From positions 1 through 61,639 of the forward strand of contig JAIXVE010000068.1 in assembly GCA_027483175.1 (NCBI GenBank): a stretch of DNA of 61,639 bases, written 5' to 3'. The notes below the pieces were generated by a model that was given only the letters and a program-made list of their open reading frames with translations, did not search any database and had not been told where the DNA came from. Source of the stretch: Verrucomicrobiaceae bacterium (GTDB lineage: Bacteria > Verrucomicrobiota > Verrucomicrobiia > Verrucomicrobiales > V1-33). The position numbers and the translations under genes were made by a program. Numbering within the stretch: the first letter of the stretch is position 1; each line of letters opens with the position of its first letter. Positions 58,323 through 61,639 of this stretch are shown in pieces.

Positions 58323-59645
58323 TCATTTTCCACCAATGGCCATGCGGTCGAGGGTGCGGCGCATGATGGCGAGGGCGGTATTGATTTCGTCGGTGGAGAC
58401 ATTGAGGGGAGGGAGCCAGCGGACGACGAGCGGGCCGGCGGCGACGGTGAGGAGGCCATCGGCCATGAGGGCTTTGACGACGGCGAGGGAGGCCATGCCG
58501 TCATCGGGTTTCCATGAGCCTGAGGCTTCGAGGGCGTCGGGGTTGATTTCGAAGCCGATGAGGAGGCCGAGGCCTCTGGCTGAGGAGATGAGCGGGTGGT
58601 GCCATGCGTTGACGGTGCGGACGATGTCAGCGCCGAGGGAGGCGGAGGCGTCGCAGAGGTTGAGGCGTTTGATTTCCGAGAGGACGGCGAGGGCGACGGC
58701 GCAGCCGAGGGGGTTGCCGCCGTAGGTGGTGCCGTGGGAACCGGGGCCGAGGACATCGCAGAGGGCGAGATGGTCGGAGGAGGAGACTGGGCGGTCGCGG
58801 ATCCAGACGGCACCGAGGGGGAAGCCGCCGGCGATGCCTTTGGCCCAACTGACGGCGTCCGGGGTGAGGTTTGGGGCGATGGGTTTCCAGCCGCACCAAT
58901 GGCCGGTGCGGCCGAGGCCGGACTGGACCTCGTCGAGGAGGAGGAGGGCGTTGTGGCGGCGGCAGAGTTGTTCGCAGGCGCGGAGGAATTCCGGGGAGGC
59001 GATGTGGATGCCGCCCTCGCCTTGAACGGGTTCGAGGAGGATGGCGACGGTGTCTTCGTTGAAGGCGGCTTCGAGGGCGGCGATGTCGTTGAAGGGGAGG
59101 TGGGAGAAGCCTTCGAGGAGCGGGCCGAAGCCGGTTTTGACCTTATCCTGGCCTGTGGCGGAGATGCCGCCGAAGGTTCTGCCGTGGAAGCTGTTGTTGA
59201 AGGTGATGATGCCGCGGCGCGGGGAGCCATCGGCTTTCGGGGTGAGGTGGCCGAATTTGCGAGCGAGTTTGAGGAGGGCTTCGTTGGCTTCTGCGCCGGA
59301 GTTGCAGAAGAGGCACTTGCCAGGGGATTCCATGACGGTTTCGACGAGGAAGCGTCCGAGTTCGCCCTGGCCGCGGATCTGGTACCAGTTGGAGCAGTGG
59401 ATGAGGCGGTGGCCTTGCTCGGTGAGGGCCGTGGTGATGGCTGGGGGGCAATGGCCGAGGGAGCAGACGGCGACGCCGCCGCCGAAGTCGAGGAACTGGC
59501 GGCCATTTTCGTCGTAGAGCCATGAGCCGTCGCCGCGTTGTGGGGCGAGGGGGAGGCGGCCGTAGTTCGGGACGGTGTATTTTGCGAGGAGGTGGGCAGT
59601 GGAGGCGGAGGAGGCCTCGGCGACCGCGGGGACGGGAACGTTCAT
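58323..59645 (-). CDS. argD: Acetylornithine aminotransferase, 440 aa
   Basis: Class III PLP aminotransferase with CNSGAEANEALLKLARKFG, FHGRTFGGISATGQ, EPVQGEGGI, LLLLDEVQSGLGRTG and the PLP-binding Lys at about 269 in SWAKGIAGGFPLGA. It makes N-acetylornithine in arginine synthesis. About 30-40 residues longer at the N-terminus than the average enzyme. Twenty-six bases after argB, so the two are one operon, which supports argD over other class III transaminases. Confidence 0.92.
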   Translation of the reverse strand: MNVPVPAVAEASSASTAHLLAKYTVPNYGRLPLAPQRGDGSWLYDENGRQFLDFGGGVAVCSLGHCPPAITTALTEQGHRLIHCSNWYQIRGQGELGRFLVETVMESPGKCLFCNSGAEANEALLKLARKFGHLTPKADGSPRRGIITFNNSFHGRTFGGISATGQDKVKTGFGPLLEGFSHLPFNDIAALEAAFNEDTVAILLEPVQGEGGIHIASPEFLRACEQLCRRHNALLLLDEVQSGLGRTGHWCGWKPIAPNLTPDAVSWAKGIAGGFPLGAVWIRDRPVSSSDHLALCDVLGPGSHGTTYGGNPLGCAVALAVLSEIKRLNLCDASASLGADIVRTVNAWHHPLISSARGLGLLIGFEINPDALEASGSWKPDDGMASLAVVKALMADGLLTVAAGPLVVRWLPPLNVSTDEINTALAIMRRTLDRMAIGGK

Positions 59646-59671
59646 GGGAGGGGGCGGCTGGAAGTGGGGAA

Positions 59672-60571
59672 TCAGGGGACGATTTCGGTGCCGATGCCCT
59701 GATTGGTGAAGATTTCGAGGAGGAGACTGTGGGGGATACGGCCGTCGATCATGTGGACCTTCTGGACGCCGGCATCGAGGGCGGAGAGAGCGGAGCGGAC
59801 CTTGGGGATCATGCCGCCGGTGATGACGCGTTCATTGACGAGGCGTTCGACGCCGGCGCGGTCGAGGGAGGGGATGAGGGAGGCGGGGAATGCGGGGTTA
59901 TGCATGACGCCGAGGACGTCGGAGATGTAGACGAATTTGGAGGCGCGGAGTTTACCGGCGAGGGAGGCGGCGGCGATGTCGGCGTTGACGTTGAGGACGT
60001 GGTCGGTGCCTTCTTCGCTGGCGACTGGGGAGATGACGGGTACTTCCTCGCGGTGGATGGCGGCGAGGACTTCGGCGGGGCGGAACCCGTGGACGGAGCC
60101 GACGAAGCCGAGGTCGACGGGTTGGCCGTCTTCGCCTTTTACGGGAGGGGAGCGGTGGCCGAGGAAGACGTCGCGGCCGCGGAGGCCGACGGCGCGGCCG
60201 CCGAAGCGGCGGATGGTGTCGACGAGGTCGCGATTGACGACGTTCTGGAGCGTGTCTTCGACGATGGAGATGGCTTGGGCGTCAGTGACGCGGAGGCCGC
60301 CGACGAAGCGAGCGGGGAGGCCTTTTTCGGCCATGGCTTTGGAGATGGCCTTGCCGCCGCCGTGGACGACGACTGGATTGATGCCAGCGAGTTCCATGAA
60401 GACGATGTCGCGGAGGAGGCCCTGGACGAGATCCGGGTCGTCCATGGCGCTGCCGCCGAATTTGATGAGGAAGGTCTGGCCGCGGAAGCGCTGGAGCCAT
60501 GGCATGGCCTCGATGAGGACACTGGCCTTTGCGATTTGTTCGGCAAAACGTTCGTTCGTCGTCTGGGTCAT
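59672..60571 (-). CDS. argB: Acetylglutamate kinase, 299 aa
   Basis: Amino acid kinase fold with FLIKFGGSAMDDPDL, the nucleotide-binding VVVHGGGKAISKAM, and LNVNADIAAASLAGKL and ITGGMIPKVRSAL that mark ArgB. It phosphorylates N-acetylglutamate, the second step of arginine synthesis. ATG at 60571 is preceded by a long divergent region; an upstream in-frame extension to 60805 is not conserved-looking. Confidence 0.95.
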   Translation of the reverse strand: MTQTTNERFAEQIAKASVLIEAMPWLQRFRGQTFLIKFGGSAMDDPDLVQGLLRDIVFMELAGINPVVVHGGGKAISKAMAEKGLPARFVGGLRVTDAQAISIVEDTLQNVVNRDLVDTIRRFGGRAVGLRGRDVFLGHRSPPVKGEDGQPVDLGFVGSVHGFRPAEVLAAIHREEVPVISPVASEEGTDHVLNVNADIAAASLAGKLRASKFVYISDVLGVMHNPAFPASLIPSLDRAGVERLVNERVITGGMIPKVRSALSALDAGVQKVHMIDGRIPHSLLLEIFTNQGIGTEIVP

Positions 60572-60875
60572 GGGAAAGGTGGTGAGGAGGGGCTTTTGTA
60601 GCACAAGTGCAAGGGAATGCGGGCTGAAAAATGGGGAAGAAGGCGTGTGCGGCGGGGGTTGGGGAAGGTGGTGAGCCCCGATTCCGGGAGAATTTCCCGT
60701 TGCACGGAGGCGGACTGTCTCGGAGGAAACTGCGCACATTTTGCGACGGACCCTGGAGAGCTGCCCCCCCGCGAGCTGAGGAACGAGGAAGTTGCAAAAC
60801 GACAAAATTTTCCGTCTTTCTGCTTGTGAAATTTTTCACAAGCTCATACGATCCGGTCCGCTTCTCCATTCACCC
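60572..60875. promoter_or_regulatory. Divergent promoter region argB/actA with a palindrome
   Basis: The 304-base gap has no gene. It contains CTTGTGAAATTTTTCACAAG (60823-60842): eight-base arms (CTTGTGAA and TTCACAAG) around ATTT, ending 33 bases before the actA start. An AT-rich stretch with TTGCAA lies just upstream. The palindrome is operator-like and probably controls actA; the regulator is not known. Confidence 0.5.
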
Positions 60876-61532
60876 ATGGCCAATATCTTTCCTCGCTGGA
60901 CGAATACGCTGCCGCTGAAGCTGCTGATTGCCCTCGGATTTGTCGGCGCAGCAGTTGCGGCTGGGGTGACTTATTATTTCACCCAGGAGTATACGAACAA
61001 AGGCTACATGCCCTCGCAGCCGATCCCGTTTTCGCATGAGCTGCATGCGGGTCAGGTTGGATTGGACTGTCGGTACTGTCACAGTTTTGTGGAGCAATCG
61101 GGGCATGCGAACGTGCCATCGTCGAACACCTGCTGGAACTGTCACCAGCACGTGAAGACGAACAGCCCGCAGATTGCGAAGATCAAGGAGAGTGTGGAGA
61201 CTGGAAAGCCGCTCCAGTGGGTGAAAGTGCACAAGGTGCCTGATTACGCGTTTTTCAATCACAGCGTCCACGTGAACAGCGGGGTGTCGTGTGTGAGCTG
61301 TCACGGGAAGATTAATGAGATGCCTGTGGTGTTTCAGGACCAGAGCCAGAGTATGGGCTGGTGTCTTGACTGTCACCGTGCGCCTGAGAATCACCTGCGG
61401 CCGCTGGATAAGGTCACCAATCTGAACTGGACGGCGAAGGACGCTGGCCGGGAGCAGAAGGAGATGGGCGAGAAGCTCAAAGCCGCGTGGAAGATTAACC
61501 CGCCTGAGAATTGCGCCGGCTGTCACCGTTGA
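60876..61532 (+). CDS. actA: Alternative complex III pentaheme cytochrome subunit ActA, 218 aa
   Basis: One N-terminal membrane helix (LPLKLLIALGFVGAAVAAGV) anchors a periplasmic part with five CxxCH haem motifs at 65-69, 86-90, 139-143, 163-167 and 213-217. This number, the order and the position right before a MKRIWHHPEEP-starting gene fit ActA of alternative complex III, a quinol oxidising complex that replaces bc1. ATG 60876 was chosen over the upstream frame to 60792. Confidence 0.92.
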   Translation: MANIFPRWTNTLPLKLLIALGFVGAAVAAGVTYYFTQEYTNKGYMPSQPIPFSHELHAGQVGLDCRYCHSFVEQSGHANVPSSNTCWNCHQHVKTNSPQIAKIKESVETGKPLQWVKVHKVPDYAFFNHSVHVNSGVSCVSCHGKINEMPVVFQDQSQSMGWCLDCHRAPENHLRPLDKVTNLNWTAKDAGREQKEMGEKLKAAWKINPPENCAGCHR

Positions 61533-61595
61533 TTTTCCCAACCCCTGCAACCTGCTGAAACTCAGCCCACGACCGCAGAAACTTTCCGGAACGCG

Positions 61596-61639
61596 ATGAA
61601 ACGCATTTGGCACCATCCTGAAGAACCTAAGACTGGCAA
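61596..61639 (+). CDS. actB: Start of the ActB iron-sulfur/molybdopterin-like subunit (truncated)
   Basis: Only the first 14 codons (MKRIWHHPEEPKTG) are in the window. The sequence and the place 63 bases after actA match the N-terminus of the ActB subunit of alternative complex III, a fusion of a molybdopterin-oxidoreductase-like part without cofactor and an iron-sulfur part. The rest lies beyond the edge. Confidence 0.7.
   Translation, partial: MKRIWHHPEEPKTG

Overview
The window is a high-GC bacterial chromosome segment, most likely from the phylum Verrucomicrobiota (PVC group). The reasons are lineage-type genes: two large DUF1549/DUF1553 cytochrome-like proteins, one of them paired with a Tat-exported DUF1501 protein; a PEP-CTERM protein; DUF6600 and other very long exported proteins; the pentaheme ActA of alternative complex III; and an unusual GcvH-like lipoyl protein. 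This is inference from gene content. No rRNA or tRNA gene was seen.

Positions 1-16.8 kb: the 3' end of transketolase, then an accessory region. It holds a chain of small overlapping genes of unknown function (one nucleotidyltransferase-like), a 2OG-Fe(II) oxygenase, a nuclease/helicase-like DUF2075 protein, a 1963-residue exported protein, and decayed pieces: a DUF3800 gene with two in-frame stops, the N-terminus of a site-specific DNA methyltransferase, and a fragment of a duplicated small gene.

16.8-21.4 kb: a DUF1549/DUF1553 + DUF1501 pair. 21.4-26.8 kb: a second accessory stretch with a SUFU-domain protein, membrane proteins, an isolated intact contractile tail sheath protein and tandem hairpin repeats. 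26.8-33.6 kb: a run of minus-strand genes (methyltransferase, EcsC, folP, EamA transporter, GcvH-like, LemA, DUF1549/DUF1553).

34.7-40.2 kb is the most interesting part: four tightly coupled plus-strand genes encoding a thioester reductase-cytochrome P450 fusion, a fatty acyl-AMP ligase, a MupA/Atu3640-type LLM monooxygenase and an acyl carrier protein, with no PKS or NRPS. Ligase, carrier and reductase together equal a split carboxylic acid reductase. The two oxidases could modify the acyl chain on the carrier before reductive release as an aldehyde or alcohol. A [4Fe-4S] ferredoxin gene lies about 0.8 kb downstream on the other strand. The same AAGTGAG-type heptamer tract lies on both sides of this region.

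41.4-42.3 kb is a gene-free block of several dispersed hairpin-repeat families. 42.3-61.6 kb returns to more ordinary genes: a CarH-like B12 photoreceptor regulator divergent from selB, a TolC-like protein, a PH-domain protein, a repeat-rich DUF6600 lipoprotein, glcF and glcE, a tryptophan-halogenase-family protein, a PEP-CTERM protein, argD and argB, and, divergently, actA with the start of actB.
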